In this document: positions 55,080-64,000 of the stretch, one piece after another | Position numbering within the stretch: position 1 is the first letter of the stretch | How the letters are laid out: the number at the start of each line of letters is the position of its first letter | Assembly (NCBI GenBank): GCA_029891345.1 | Contig: CM056993.1 | Span: 272,336,900-272,400,899 of the forward strand | Length of the DNA: 64,000 nucleotides | From: Dryococelus australis | Taxonomy: Eukaryota; Arthropoda; Insecta; Phasmatodea; Phasmatidae | Direction of reading: 5' to 3' | Position numbers and translations under genes: made by a program | Notes under the pieces: model-generated | What the model was told of the DNA's origin: nothing | The model's input: only the letters and a program-made list of their open reading frames with translations | Database searches by the model: none

Positions 55080-55265
55080 GCACATACGCCATTGCGATGC
55101 ATATGTCTGTCATGGAAAACAGGACTGAGCACAAAAATACTTACATAAGACAAGTATCCTATGGACGAGAAAATAAATATATGTATACAACAGTGGAAAA
55201 TTCCAGGAAGGAATAGTAGAAAAACAGAACATCAACTAATTACGAAAAATATATGTATATATACA
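55080..55265 (-). repeat. Dispersed repeat E, second copy
   Basis: Closely matches 35,930-36,120 in the same orientation. Confidence 0.6.
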
Positions 55266-55429
55266 CAACCAAAAAATAACACGTTTTCCATGACAAACAT
55301 CCCCAAAGGCGTATATCCTTCTAGTCATTCACCACCATTACATTATTCATTCAGAGATCACAATACTATCACCACCCAGAGCTATCTGAACGGGGTCGTA
55401 TGGTCAGACTGCACTAAGCCGGATGGTCG

Positions 55430-56400
55430 GCTCGTTGTATAGCCATTCATCTTGGCCGTGCAGTCACCACTGTGACACAATGTAGCATGTACTAGTCCTG
55501 CCAGATGCACTATGGATATACTGTAGCTTGAAGATCGTCGTACCCGACGACGTGCAGTAGGAGAACGTGGCCCCACATCCAGAGAGATCCTGCAGTCTGT
55601 AAAGCCTGCATTGCATTTACCGAAAGAACCATTCTTCGCAGTTAGAATGAGGCTCGCCTACAGGCTCGGCGTCCACTGCGCCGATTGCCTTTAATCCCTC
55701 GGCATCCGTCAATGACACCAGAAACGTCAACATTGGACATAGGAATGGCGACGCATTGTGTTTTTCGTCGAGTCCTGCTTCAATCAGACTGAAAAATGTG
55801 ATGGTCGCAGCAGGGTTTGGCACCCTAGTGGACAATACAACAGTCCTGCACTTATTTGTGAACGCCACACGTCTTGGACACCAGGTGTCATGGTATAAGG
55901 TGTCATCAATTTTGACTCCAAGTCACGTATTGTGGTAGTTGACGGCACGGAGACAGCACAGCGATGTGTCAGTGAGGTTCTGCGGCTCCACTTCCTGCAA
56001 TTTTTGCGTACCCAACGCTATCACGCAACGAGATCATGCTCGTCCCCGTACAGCTCGCATCACCCAACATGTTCTTAACCTCTGCCAAGCTTCCAGAATT
56101 GTCTCCTATTGTAAAAGTATTGGTATACGGTGTTGCGACGTTGTCAACCACCTGCCCAAACAATATCTGATCTACATATGCAGTTGCAGAAAGCATGATG
56201 GTGCATACCTCAAGCCACTATCCGCCACCTGTGTGGTAGAACTCCTCGTCCCATCGCCGAAAGAGGAGGCTCTACCTCGAAAATTAGTGCGTGCTTGGCA
56301 GCTGCTAAACAACGAACCTTCTATGCACGAAAGACTAATCACTACTTCTTTGTACTATCACCTATCAGCCTGTAATGGTTTAATAAAGTTTCATATACGG
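55430..56400 (+). pseudogene. Tc1-like transposase remnant (plain DNA transposon)
   Basis: Family blocks appear in order over about 970 bp, in different frames. 'AIHLGRAVTTVTQ' is the helix-turn-helix. 'LQARRPLRRLPLIPRHP' leads to the catalytic core. 'WRRIVFFVESCFN' is the first catalytic strand, with Val where Asp is expected. Then come 'DGRSRVW', 'RIVVVDGTETAQRCVSEVL' and 'DHARPRTARITQHVLN', the second Asp block (usual wording QDNARPHTARIT). The C-terminal end near 56,300-56,380 resembles 'W..L....I..L..S...HL.AC'. There are at least two in-frame stops in the core and one or more frame changes. The first catalytic residue is altered, so it cannot be active. Terminal repeats were not found. 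Confidence 0.75.
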
Positions 56401-56544
56401 AAAGAGGGTGGAGCTATTTCCACGTTCAGCAGAATTTTAAGACTCGACGTTGTATTGCGAGTCTAATGTTTAAATTAATGGTTACCGAAGTGAATGCCTC
56501 TTATTTCATACTCATACGAGCGCGATATTGCATATTATTAAGAG

Positions 56545-56640
56545 TGGAGTGGACCCCCGTAGGAACCCCGCATCCAAGGTCAAGAAGCGAGGGAGCAATA
56601 CGAGCGACACTAACGTGCAGGCCAAAATTTGAGGCCGGAA
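56545..56640 (+). repeat. Dispersed repeat C, copy 3 (short)
   Basis: 'ATCCAAGGTCAAGAAGCGAG' followed by 'GGAGCAATACGAGCGACAC' matches 6,270-6,320 and 7,410-7,430. Confidence 0.55.
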
Positions 56641-56697
56641 CTGCGCAGGTGTGGCCTCGAGGTTTGACGTGAAACGTATTGTCCCCACACACGCTTC

Positions 56698-56703
56698 AAC
56701 ATT
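56698..56703. repeat. Probable target duplication, left side of Polinton fossil 3
   Basis: AACATT, the six bases before the AGTAGTATA terminus. The right partner is outside the window, so this is untested. Confidence 0.3.
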
Positions 56704-57140
56704 AGTAGTATAGAAATACCGGTTCGAGCACAGGCCCCAGTTATCAGAAAACCAACAGCAAATTGAATGCCCAAACCATCAGAAAAAATTACCGTTTGTT
56801 TTCCTGATCCAAAACACCAGCTGCCAGTTCGAGCATAACGCAAAAAAGTGACTGCAAAAGTTGAGTTAGAGTGCAACCGCAAAAAGTTGCGTTTGGGAGC
56901 ATCCCCCAGTTATCAGAAAACCAACGGCAAATTAAATGCGCGAGCCATCACAAAACACCAGCTGTCGGTTCGAGCACAGCTGCAAAAAAGTGACTGCAAA
57001 AGTTGCATTTGGGTCCATATGCAAAAAGTAACTGCAAAAAGTTGCGTTAGAGTGCAGTTGCAGAAAAGTGACAGCAAAAGTTGCGTTAGAGTGCAAGCGA
57101 AAAATGTGACTGCAAAAAGTTACAAAGAGCGGCTCAAGAA
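56704..57140 (+). repeat. Terminal region of Polinton fossil 3 with tandem repeats
   Basis: Two ~180-bp units each hold 'CCCAGTTATCAGAAAACCAA', 'CAAATT.AATGC' and 'AACACCAGCTG.C.GTTCGAG' (about 56,732 and 56,912). After them a ~33-bp unit, 'AAAAGTGACTGCAAAAGTTG' plus 'CGTTAGAGTGCA', repeats five or six times to about 57,120. Such arrays are common in Polinton terminal repeats. The inverse copy should lie beyond the right edge. Confidence 0.7.
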
Positions 57141-57182
57141 ATTTGAATACGAAAAAAAAATAAAATATTGTCCATAATAAAG

Positions 57183-57374
57183 ATGGACCAGTTGCTAAAT
57201 GTATTGAACGGAGCCAAACAATTTAAGAAACTTTCCGAACTTTCAATGGGAAAGACCTATTCTATAGACCATGCTGAAATATATGATACACGGTATGTAT
57301 ACAAAGTGGTAATTACTTCTGGAAATTTTAAAGTAACCTTGCAGACAGATATATTCAGATTTTCAGCGAAATAG
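57183..57374 (+). CDS. Small OB-like Polinton protein (fossil 3)
   Basis: A 63-codon frame from the ATG at 57,183 ('MDQLLNVLNGAKQFKKLSEL'); an upstream in-frame ATG at 57,168 adds five residues. Related to 29,924-30,262 of fossil 2, where it also lies beside the terminal repeat. The short beta-rich sequence ('RYVYKVVITSGNFKVTLQTD') fits a small barrel. A single-strand DNA-binding role is only a guess. The frame may not be the full original length. Confidence 0.5.
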   Translation: MDQLLNVLNGAKQFKKLSELSMGKTYSIDHAEIYDTRYVYKVVITSGNFKVTLQTDIFRFSAK

Positions 57375-57756
57375 TTTTAGACGGCGTTAATCATGGAGGT
57401 ATAAATTTTGCGTATGATGGAATGGAGGATTGGGGGTTAAACAAAGGCATTCTATTCGGTTTTTAAAGAGTAAATGATCGTCGCATTAGACATCAGTAGA
57501 TTTTTATTTGTGCTCATATCTCTATAAAGTTGTAATGGTTATCCAATCATTAAAACACAATTATCGCTCTTACTTCGGCAATGTGCTACAACATAGTCTA
57601 ATTAAAAATTTAGACACACATCTCCAAATTCGACACATTAAAGTAGCCGAAACATTGAGTTCTTTCATTACACTTTCTATAGAAATATTAGTCATCTTTA
57701 TCACACGAAACTTTAATATATAGAATATGACTACTTCCAACCGAAAAAATACCTAC

Positions 57757-58483
57757 CGCTTCATCTCTAATACCACTGTTCTTTCAGACAAATCAAAGTT
57801 AATTAACTTACCTTTTTCATCCCTAATTTCAACTATTATTTCATTAACTTGATTTGTTTGCAATGGGAAAAATAATAGATAAGCTGGTTCGCAATAGATT
57901 GTGTCGCCAAATACAAATGTTGTTCTTGGTAAAAAGTGGCAATTATGCTAGTTTCTCTATGGTTATGTTCATAATGTTTTAATATCATACCATTTACTAT
58001 ATTACAGTGAATATTTATTGTTTCCAATGGAGCAAATTTTGGAATTGTATCACCATAATGATCCACTTTTGCTTTTAGAGTTTTATTTTCTACGAAACCC
58101 AAAAGTTTTCCTATTGAACCCCATTTTCCAAACTGTAATTTAAGCGTACATTTTATTTTCACTCTGTTTGTTATTTTATCCAGCTCGAAAGATATATCAT
58201 TTTCTTTCCCACCCATTGAATCTACACTAACTGAAAAAATTGCTTTTATGGATATTTCAAGATCTTTTAAGCTATATTGACCAACTGGACTATCAATTGC
58301 TGATTCCATATCAATCTGACCCACAAAATATAACTTATTTCTCCCAAAGATAATGTTATGCATTAGATAAGTAGTTTAGAACTGAAGTAAAGCCAATGAG
58401 TGTCCCTCTATCTCTAAAGGGTAGCGTAGTCTCTTCTTCAACACTGATTTATTATCTGTTAGTTTGAATACTTTCCTCATTTA
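57757..58483 (-). pseudogene. Penton-like minor capsid protein remnant (Polinton fossil 3)
   Basis: The N-terminal end near 58,483 reads 'MRKVFKLTDNKSVLKKRLRY', as in fossil 2. The long stretch 58,363-57,836 contains 'VGQYSLKDLEISIKAIF', 'GKLLGFVENKTLKAKVD' and 'APLETINIHCNIVNGMIL'. Near 57,830 'FPLQTNQVNEIIVEIRDEKG' closes the jelly roll. It is divergent from the ATPase and separated from it by only some 30 bp, so they probably shared a two-way promoter. It is broken. Confidence 0.75.
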
Positions 58484-58510
58484 TTACATTATTAAAAAAT
58501 CTATAAATAA

Positions 58511-59203
58511 ATGAGCAAGAAACATGTAGACTGTGATATTAGAATAAGAATACCAGACAAGACTGTATCGGCAAAACGTCATGGAGAATTATTACCTAAT
58601 AATATTAGGTGTTTGATTGTGGGTCTTAGTAACTGTGGGAAAACTACACTTATGATAAATAATTTTATATATGCTCAGGGATGGTTGGACGTTGGTACTC
58701 TCTATGTATGTTCAAAAAGTCTGGACCAACCAAAATATATCAATTTAAAGAAAGATATAGATGTAGCATCAAAATTATTTAATGAACCAATAGCATACTT
58801 CTTTATCAAATGAAGAAATAGTTGATGTAAATGAATGTCATAAAGAGTCTCTGTAGTTGTTTTCGATGATATCATACTTGAAAAACAAAATATGGTAAGA
58901 GATTACTGTACTCGCAGTAGACATAAAGATATTGATTGTTTCTATTTAGCTCAGACATACTCAAAAGTACCTAAGCAGCTTATAAAAGACGATGCTAATT
59001 TTCTTTGCAAATTCAGACAAGACGATACAAATCTTAAACATATTCATAGTGATTTTGTTGGGGGTGATATGTCATTTGAGAAATTTAGGGAGACTTGTTC
59101 AAAATGTTGGAATAACGAATATGGTTTTGTTACAATAGATATGACACGTAAGTTAAAAAATGGCAAGTATAATAATAAAATTAAAGACTTTTTACATTCT
59201 TAG
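58511..59203 (+). pseudogene. Genome-packaging ATPase remnant (Polinton fossil 3)
   Basis: The first stretch (58,511-58,813) has the P-loop 'IVGLSNCGKTTLMINNFIYA', then 'LYVCSKSLDQPKYINL'. The second (58,892-59,203) has 'RSRHKDIDCFYLAQTYSK', 'FRQDDTNLKHIHSDFVGGDM' and 'FVTIDMTRKLKNGKYNNK'. The Walker B strand lies between them near 58,860. The FtsK/HerA-type packaging motor. Order and wording match fossil 2. It is broken. Confidence 0.85.
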
Positions 59204-59644
59204 ATTGTAAGTATTGTTTCTAATGGAAACACTTCCATTAAATACTAACATAATCTGATCTTTTTAAACGTATTCATATACCATAACTATCTCAATAAAC
59301 ACAATTGTACCTTTGGGTACATTGTGGGATTTTGGTATTTTAAAATATATCCTATCATCAGGGTGTACTTCAAAATTTTATGCAGGTAAATTTTTTTCCG
59401 TTCATGATAACAATTGATAACACTTTTATATTTTTCTGGTTATATTATTATTTCAACTATAGTTCAATCTCTCATAAAAAATATCGAATTGTATTTCCCA
59501 ACTAAACGAATAATGATAATTCTGTTTTTCTGTTAGTACTCTAAATTGATTGCGTCCATCGTTGCAATGGGATTTCCCACATGTCTTAGTCTTATTTGTT
59601 CAAGAGCTATATTATTATCTACTTACAAGTAAGTAAGATAGGCT
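59204..59644. other. Polinton interior, not assigned
   Basis: About 440 bp between ATPase and the next small gene. Weak coding signs on the minus strand, with no recognisable family. Confidence 0.3.
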
Positions 59645-59806
59645 TTAGCCAATGATTTTTTTATTTCTTTTCAGAGTGGTTATAAAGACATTGAACTGTG
59701 TGTTGGAACCAAAATCATTAGGACTGATCTTCTCAACATTGTTCATGCATTCTTTAATTTGATCTTCAATCCAAGAGCTCATTAATGCATTTCCGCATAT
59801 ATCCAT
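59645..59806 (-). CDS. Small open reading frame, 53 aa (Polinton fossil 3)
   Basis: An uninterrupted minus-strand frame, 'MDICGNALMSSWIEDQIKEC' to 'NVFITTLKRNKKIIG'. Not recognised. It lies between ATPase and protease on the same strand as the protease. Confidence 0.35.
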   Translation of the reverse strand: MDICGNALMSSWIEDQIKECMNNVEKISPNDFGSNTQFNVFITTLKRNKKIIG

Positions 59807-59879
59807 TGTTTATTAATAGTGAAATAATTTTTGAAAATTCAAATTTATGTGGAAAGAGATTTAGCACAATTACACACAA

Positions 59880-60060
59880 TTGACCACAAGTTACTTTATT
59901 GAAATTTTGAATTATATCATTGTTATAAAAATATTACTTCCGAGATATGCTATTAATTGTCCCGGTGGATTTCCGCCAAATGAATCAAAATAATATTTAT
60001 TGTTTGCTTTTTTAACCATTTGATCAATATCGAATTTACTGAGTGGAGTTATTTTTTTTA
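59880..60060 (-). pseudogene. Adenain-like cysteine protease remnant (Polinton fossil 3)
   Basis: The minus strand reads 'KYYFDSFGGNPPGQLIAYLG', the central strand of adenovirus-type proteases, matching 'YYFDSLGGNTP' of fossil 2. Flanking catalytic segments are hard to see. It is broken and short. Confidence 0.6.
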
Positions 60061-60137
60061 ACATTTTTGCCCCACTTACCTTTTTTCAATCCCTTGCCAT
60101 ATTCCTCCATACCTAAATTATGTCTGCGTTGTTCTTC

Positions 60138-60332
60138 CTATTCTTGGTTTTTCTTCTTGGCATTAATTACTGATGTAGCGATAGATGATGCACCGCCAGC
60201 TAACGCTCCTAGATCTCCCAATGCTGCGAAAATTAAGGGTAAAAATCCACCCTTGTGAACTGTCAAACCATTTCCAGTTTTCATTTCTTTGGACATTTTC
60301 TTAAGCTGTGGAACTGAAATTGTGATAGTCAT
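60138..60332 (-). pseudogene. pX-like core/minor capsid protein remnant (Polinton fossil 3)
   Basis: The 64-codon stretch starts 'MTITISVPQLKKMSKEMKTG' and has 'GLTVHKGGFLPLIFAALG' then 'GALAGGASSIATSVINAKKK'. The N-terminal amphipathic helix, hydrophobic Gly/Ala segment and basic tail are the features likened to adenovirus pX or membrane-lytic peptides. It lies between protease and PLA2-like genes, as in fossil 2. Confidence 0.65.
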
Positions 60333-60477
60333 CCCTGTGTCCTCCTTTAGTTTATTGTTTTTTACGATCCAGTTGGTCTTTCGTTAGGAAAGAATCAGTA
60401 TTCAAACCCTTCAACTCCTCGTTAGGAACTTGATATACAATGTTTTTTTACTTTCATTTATTATAAAAAAAATTATA

Positions 60478-60890
60478 TCATTTTATTTTAAATCCCCAGC
60501 CAAGCTTACGTTTAATATGCATTGCAGATCCAGTAACGCCAGCCCACAATCTCTCATTGAGACCAGCGGCTGAACTTAACAATCTTTTGAACGCTTTCTT
60601 TTCTAGTTCTTTGTCAGCTACATTTCTTTCAGCTAGATCTTTATGATGATGATAAGCTATATCATGTTCCATTGCAGCCGCATCTCATGAATTAATGGGT
60701 TTATCACCATGCTCAATTCTCTCATTTAGTCTGGTACTCGGACCTAAGTACTGATATCCGGGTGCGTGCAACTCAAAAGGTAGTAAATTTATTATGTCAT
60801 TGAGTAACCCTTTTCCGTGATGCTCTGCCTCCCAAAAATTATGTGGGATTGTGTTTAACATTCGTATCAGATATGGTATACCTTTTGGAT
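60478..60890 (-). pseudogene. Phospholipase-A2-like protein remnant (Polinton fossil 3)
   Basis: The stretch upstream of 60,672 (read on the minus strand) includes 'LPFELHAPGYQYLGPSTRLN' with the calcium loop. The stretch 60,672-60,478 starts 'MEHDIAYHHHKDLAERNVAD', with the His-Asp pair, and ends 'MHIKRKLGWGFKIK'. It is a parvovirus-type PLA2 fold, thought to act in membrane escape. It is broken. Confidence 0.75.
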
Positions 60891-60893
60891 TAT

Positions 60894-61502
60894 TTACAAC
60901 AAAGTCACAAACTTGCTGTTGAGCATATTCATTATTCCAACTTTTTCATTGTAATATTTATCATTTCCAGCATTCTCTTCGCCATAAATAACAAGAAGTC
61001 CATCAATGAGCATCCTAACATCATCCATCCATATGTATTCTTTGGGGTAGTCTGTATACTTCTTTATACCGTTCCCCTTTTTAGGTGAGGGCCATTTCTT
61101 TTTAATCGAATCGTAAATAGGTTTAACAATAATTTTCCATTTATTCCCTTTATTCGAATTTGGTGTTCCCAAGTTTGGATCATTGTTTTGATAAACTGTG
61201 TTCGTATCTGTTACGATATGACTATAGTGTTCATAATCGATTGTTGTGTAGTCGCTTTCTGTTACTTTCTTACTAGTTAGTAATTTCATCAAACTATCGG
61301 TTGCAGTGTATGTTAGGCCATTTACAGTAAATTTGTCATTGATGAATGTTACTTCGTCATCACCAATATACAATTTACCTTTATCAGCCTTTAGCCCAAA
61401 AACATCGTCTTTGCAGTCAATTAAGAAATTGGCCAATTTCTTATCAATAAATGTTGTTTTGTAGTTAGTTAACTGTCGGATATCAGTTTTCAAATGCCCC
61501 AA
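60894..61502 (-). pseudogene. DUF8207-like Polinton protein remnant (fossil 3)
   Basis: A 202-codon stretch with 'GKLYIGDDEVTFINDKFTVN', 'YTATDSLMKLLTSKK', 'YPKEYIWMDDVRMLIDGLLV' and 'YGEENAGNDKYYNEKVGIMN'. The last two are typical of the C-terminal part of this family. It matches 19,240-19,870 in fossil 2. Role unknown; it sits just upstream of the PLA2-like gene on the same strand. Confidence 0.65.
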
Positions 61503-61505
61503 TGC

Positions 61506-61860
61506 TTAGTCATAGCATTCATCATCATCATCAATGTAATTAACGCCATCGTTATAGCATTCATCGCCATAATGTTCATTGGTGCCAGTTTTACCAAACA
61601 GTTTTCTTTCAAAAGATGTTTCTGTTGGTGTCTGTGGGTAGTCTAAATTCTTAACAACAATTGGAACAAGTTCTTTTATTAAATTCTTATTCTCATTTGT
61701 TACGTGTCCAATTTTTTGCTCCAAATCTTCTATCGCATCTATCAATGGTTGATCGTGTTTTTTATTTTTATCATATTCATCTTGGCAAATTTTCTAAAAG
61801 TTTTAAACTTTTCAATTAACTGTCTATTCTCTCTATATTCTTCTCCATATTGTTTACAAT
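61506..61860 (-). pseudogene. N-terminal region of the DUF8207-like protein (Polinton fossil 3)
   Basis: The 79-codon stretch 61,745-61,506 ('MIDAIEDLEQKIGHVTNENK', then 'VVKNLDYPQTPTETSFE') is a coiled coil followed by an acidic Asp/Tyr-rich end. The sequence to its right (to about 61,860) continues Lys/Glu-rich on the same strand. Fossil 2 has equivalent wording near 19,100-19,230. Confidence 0.5.
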
Positions 61861-61887
61861 TTTTTGTTGCCTCATTTATTATATAAA

Positions 61888-62061
61888 ATGAACAATGATA
61901 ACATAAATGTATACTGTCTCAAATGTATGAAAAATACACAAAGTTCATATAAACTTACCAATAATAACAAAGTAAGAATTAAATGTGTTTATAGGTGTAT
62001 GCTTTCCAATAGCGCTAAAACACCACTATTCACTGGTGGAAGTAAAAAAACGATATTGTAA
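61888..62061 (+). CDS. Zinc-ribbon small protein, 57 aa (Polinton fossil 3)
   Basis: An uninterrupted frame from 61,888, 'MNNDNINVYCLKCMKNTQSS'. It has a Cys-x-x-Cys pair and a second, spaced Cys pair ('IKCVYRC'), then a Gly/Ser/Lys-rich end ('FTGGSKKTIL'). Fossil 2 has a related piece at 22,103-22,210. It precedes the integrase on the same strand. It may be a separate protein or the integrase's zinc-binding N-terminus. Confidence 0.5.
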   Translation: MNNDNINVYCLKCMKNTQSSYKLTNNNKVRIKCVYRCMLSNSAKTPLFTGGSKKTIL

Positions 62062-62074
62062 ATGAAATACATAA

Positions 62075-62960
62075 ACCATTGCGAAAAAACTTCCACAGAA
62101 GAAGTGTTTTATCTTTTGGTATCGATTATCTTTGGCAAGCTGATTTAGTTGAGATGAATTCTGGATCTTTAAAAGGTATAATACATGTTAACTGTGATAG
62201 GTGTTTTTTTCCAAATATACATGGGCAATACCAAACAAAGATAAAACTGGTGAAAATGTTACGTTAGCATTTAAAACTATTTTGAATGATCGCAAACCCA
62301 TGCATTTACAAACAGATGAAGGTAAAGAAATTTACAATAAATCATTTATGACATTAATATCCAACAACAACATAACACACTATTCAACATACAGTGGAAA
62401 GAAAGTTAATGTTGTAGAAAGATTTAATAGAACATTGAAGGGGAAAATGTGGAAGATTTTACTATGCAGGGAAACTATAAATGGGTGGTTATAGTACCTA
62501 AATTAATAAGTGAATACAATAACACTGTTCAGAGTACAATTGGAATGAAAACCGCCAATGTAATTGCAAAGAATGAAGGTTCTATTCTAATTAGCATGTA
62601 TGAAGGAGAAAGAAAAATGGTTAAACCAAAGTTTGCAATAGGAGATGAAATTCGTATAAGTAAAAGTAAAAATTTGTTTGAAAAAGGATATACACCAAAT
62701 TGGTCTACTGAAGTATTTAAGGTGTGTGAAGTATTACACACAAACCCCATGACATACAGAATAAAAGATTAAAAAAATAAACTTATTAAAGGTATTTTTA
62801 TAAGTCACAGCTGCTTAAGACCAAATATGATAAAGACTACTTAGTGGAAAAAGTTTTGCGAAGAAAAGGAAATAAGCTGCTAATTAAATGGCTAGGTTTT
62901 GATATTAGTCAGAATTCTTGGGTTGATAAGAAAAGTATAGTTGTTTAAGAAAAATTTTTT
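62075..62960 (+). pseudogene. Polinton integrase remnant with chromodomain-like end (fossil 3)
   Basis: 'DYLWQADLVEMN' carries the first catalytic Asp. 'PMHLQTDEGKEIYNKSF' carries the second, and 'VVERFNRTLKGKMWKI' the Glu. From 62,595 'MVKPKFAIGDEIRISKSK' and 'FEKGYTPNWSTEVFKVCEVL' form the barrel domain. Near 62,840-62,945 'VEKVLRRKGNKLLIKWLGFD' with 'SWV' is chromodomain-like and may have guided target choice. All three catalytic residues are visible, but the gene is broken. Confidence 0.8.
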
Positions 62961-62973
62961 TTCTATATAATAG

Positions 62974-64000
62974 ATGGATCAACAAAAAATGAAAGTTATG
63001 AGCGTCAGTCGTTTACGCCAAACAACCAAACAACCAACAAAAAATTATTTGAATGAATACAACAAGCGCATTGATTTTCATATTCCTATTGGCGATGCAT
63101 TTTCACATCCGAATGAAGCTTATGTATACCAACAGTATAAGCTAACTAAAAGAGATACAAATGCAGCTTATGAAAAAACTTCAACTATTGACCTTTGTGA
63201 GAATTTTTTCCCATTCCAGTTCTCAAGAATAGAGATCACTAAACATGGTTGCATAATCGAAAGTATTGACAACCCTGGCATCACTTAAACATTGATGCAT
63301 ACATTGCAAGGTTCAGAATCAGAATCAGCATACTTCCAAATGTCGGGGATAGAATTAGGCAAATATGTTAGGAGAGATAATCCTAACGAAATTACCTATC
63401 CATTAAGATATTTGTTTGGTTTTATTAGAGATTGTAATGAAATATTCTGGAAAGGAGGGTACAAGATTAGATTAATTCGAAATTCTAGTGGCGATGTTTC
63501 GCTTTACAGAAGACCTCCAAAGAGAGCAGAAGGATCTGATGATGCAGATAATATACCAGCATCTGGTAAAATTATTATTGAGAAATTGGAAATTCTGTGG
63601 CCAATTGTTGAATACGATCCTATTTATGGAGATGAAATTAAAGAAAAATTATACAAACATCCCAAAATTCCAATTAGTTTTAATTATTGGCAATGCCTTG
63701 AAAAACCAGTACCTACTAATGCAAACTCATTTGAGTTTGATATAAAAGATCAGTTCAATTCAATTCAATTCGATATGCCAGACTTTGTCATTGTCGGTTT
63801 TCAGCAAAACAGAAAAGAAGATCCTGAACAATCCACACACGGTTCAATGTTTGACTCTTGTTCCGTAAAAAATATTTTTATTAAGAATGGACGAAATGAA
63901 GTGTTTCCCAAAGAGAATTGGAATTTAGACATTGATAATAAAATTTTCGATACAATGTATATTGGTTGCAATGATTTTAGAAATTCAAAGACTAAACTAG
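62974..64000 (+). pseudogene. Major capsid protein remnant (Polinton fossil 3), cut by the window edge
   Basis: Begins 'MDQQKMKVMSVSRLRQTTKQ', with 'IDFHIPIGDAFSHPNEAYVY' next and 'FFPFQFSRIEITKHG' near 63,215. Later wording includes 'MSGIELGKYV', 'PLRYLFGFIRDCNEI', 'KIRLIRNSSGD', 'YKHPKIPISFNYWQCL', 'PDFVIVGFQQNRKEDPEQST' and 'MFDSCSVKNIFIKNGRNEVF'. The last segments match the second jelly-roll half of Polinton hexon-like capsid proteins. The end lies beyond position 64,000. It is broken, with few breaks. Fossil 2 has the same gene at 17,380-18,870. Confidence 0.75.

Larger units (their letters stand above)
56704..64000. mobile_element. Polinton/Maverick fossil 3 (left end and 7.3 kb; runs off the window)
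   Basis: Starts 'AGTAGTATAGAAATACCGG', sharing nine bases with the other Polinton-type ends here. Parts in order: repeat-rich terminal region, OB-like small protein (+), penton (-), ATPase (+), small protein (-), protease (-), pX-like (-), PLA2-like (-), DUF8207-like (-), zinc-ribbon small protein and integrase (+), major capsid protein (+, cut by the window edge). No polymerase B lies between the OB-like and penton genes, where fossil 2 has it. It is broken, with roughly ten to fifteen breaks, fewer and milder than in fossil 2, so it is probably younger. Confidence 0.8.

Noticed and set aside
55969-56196. Minus-strand gene opposite the transposase
   Set aside because: The plus strand carries the Tc1-like DHARPRTARIT block; the minus frame has no motif.
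63488-63745. A separate 85-codon gene in the capsid region
   Set aside because: Another frame of the same sequence carries the conserved capsid wording. A similar shadow appears in fossil 2, which only reflects nucleotide likeness.

Overview
This is repeat-rich, AT-rich eukaryotic DNA with no intact host protein gene that I can support. The mix of Tc1/mariner-type miniature transposons, tRNA-derived SINEs, jockey-like LINE pieces and Polinton (Maverick, adintovirus-like) fossils, one carrying BRO-type genes, fits an arthropod, most likely an insect with a large genome. The species cannot be told from the sequence alone. Almost everything recognisable is a mobile element or its remains.

Layout. 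1-3,400: unrecognised DNA with a decayed tandem repeat, then a fragment of a first Polinton fossil (penton-like, pX-like and ATPase pieces). 3,540-11,900: a dense field of non-autonomous DNA transposons (two size classes of one TA-inserting family plus a second TIR family), tRNA-SINEs and a LINE 3' end. 13,135-14,100: a dispersed repeat holding a minisatellite that seems built from SINE promoter heads. 16,548-30,651: a second Polinton fossil with both ends in place (about 400-bp inverted repeats, 6-bp target duplication with one mismatch) and remains of nearly the whole gene set: capsid protein, DUF8207-like protein, phospholipase-A2-like protein, pX-like protein, protease, a fibre-like protein, integrase, three BRO-N pieces, SAP-like proteins, ATPase, penton and part of DNA polymerase B. 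30,652-43,230: SINEs, microsatellites, a foldback structure, nested repeats, a LINE 3' end and one long uninterrupted jockey-type ORF1 (gag-like) without an ORF2.

43,236-50,003 is a 6.8-kb near-palindrome with 3.2-3.4-kb arms, each carrying about fourteen units of a ~118-bp tandem repeat. It is flanked by a perfect 6-bp duplication and begins AGTAGTATA at both ends. The same nine bases open the right end of the second Polinton fossil and the left end of the third. I read it as a non-autonomous, gene-less Polinton relative that is almost all terminal inverted repeat. This is the most unusual object in the window.

50,220-56,640: more miniature transposons, SINE/LINE remnants and a decayed Tc1-like transposase. 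56,704-64,000: a third Polinton fossil that runs off the right edge inside its capsid gene. It shares most of its genes with the second fossil but has a different terminal repeat and a changed gene order. The elements work together only in a historical sense: they record repeated invasions by virus-like Polintons, later hits by small DNA transposons, and decay.
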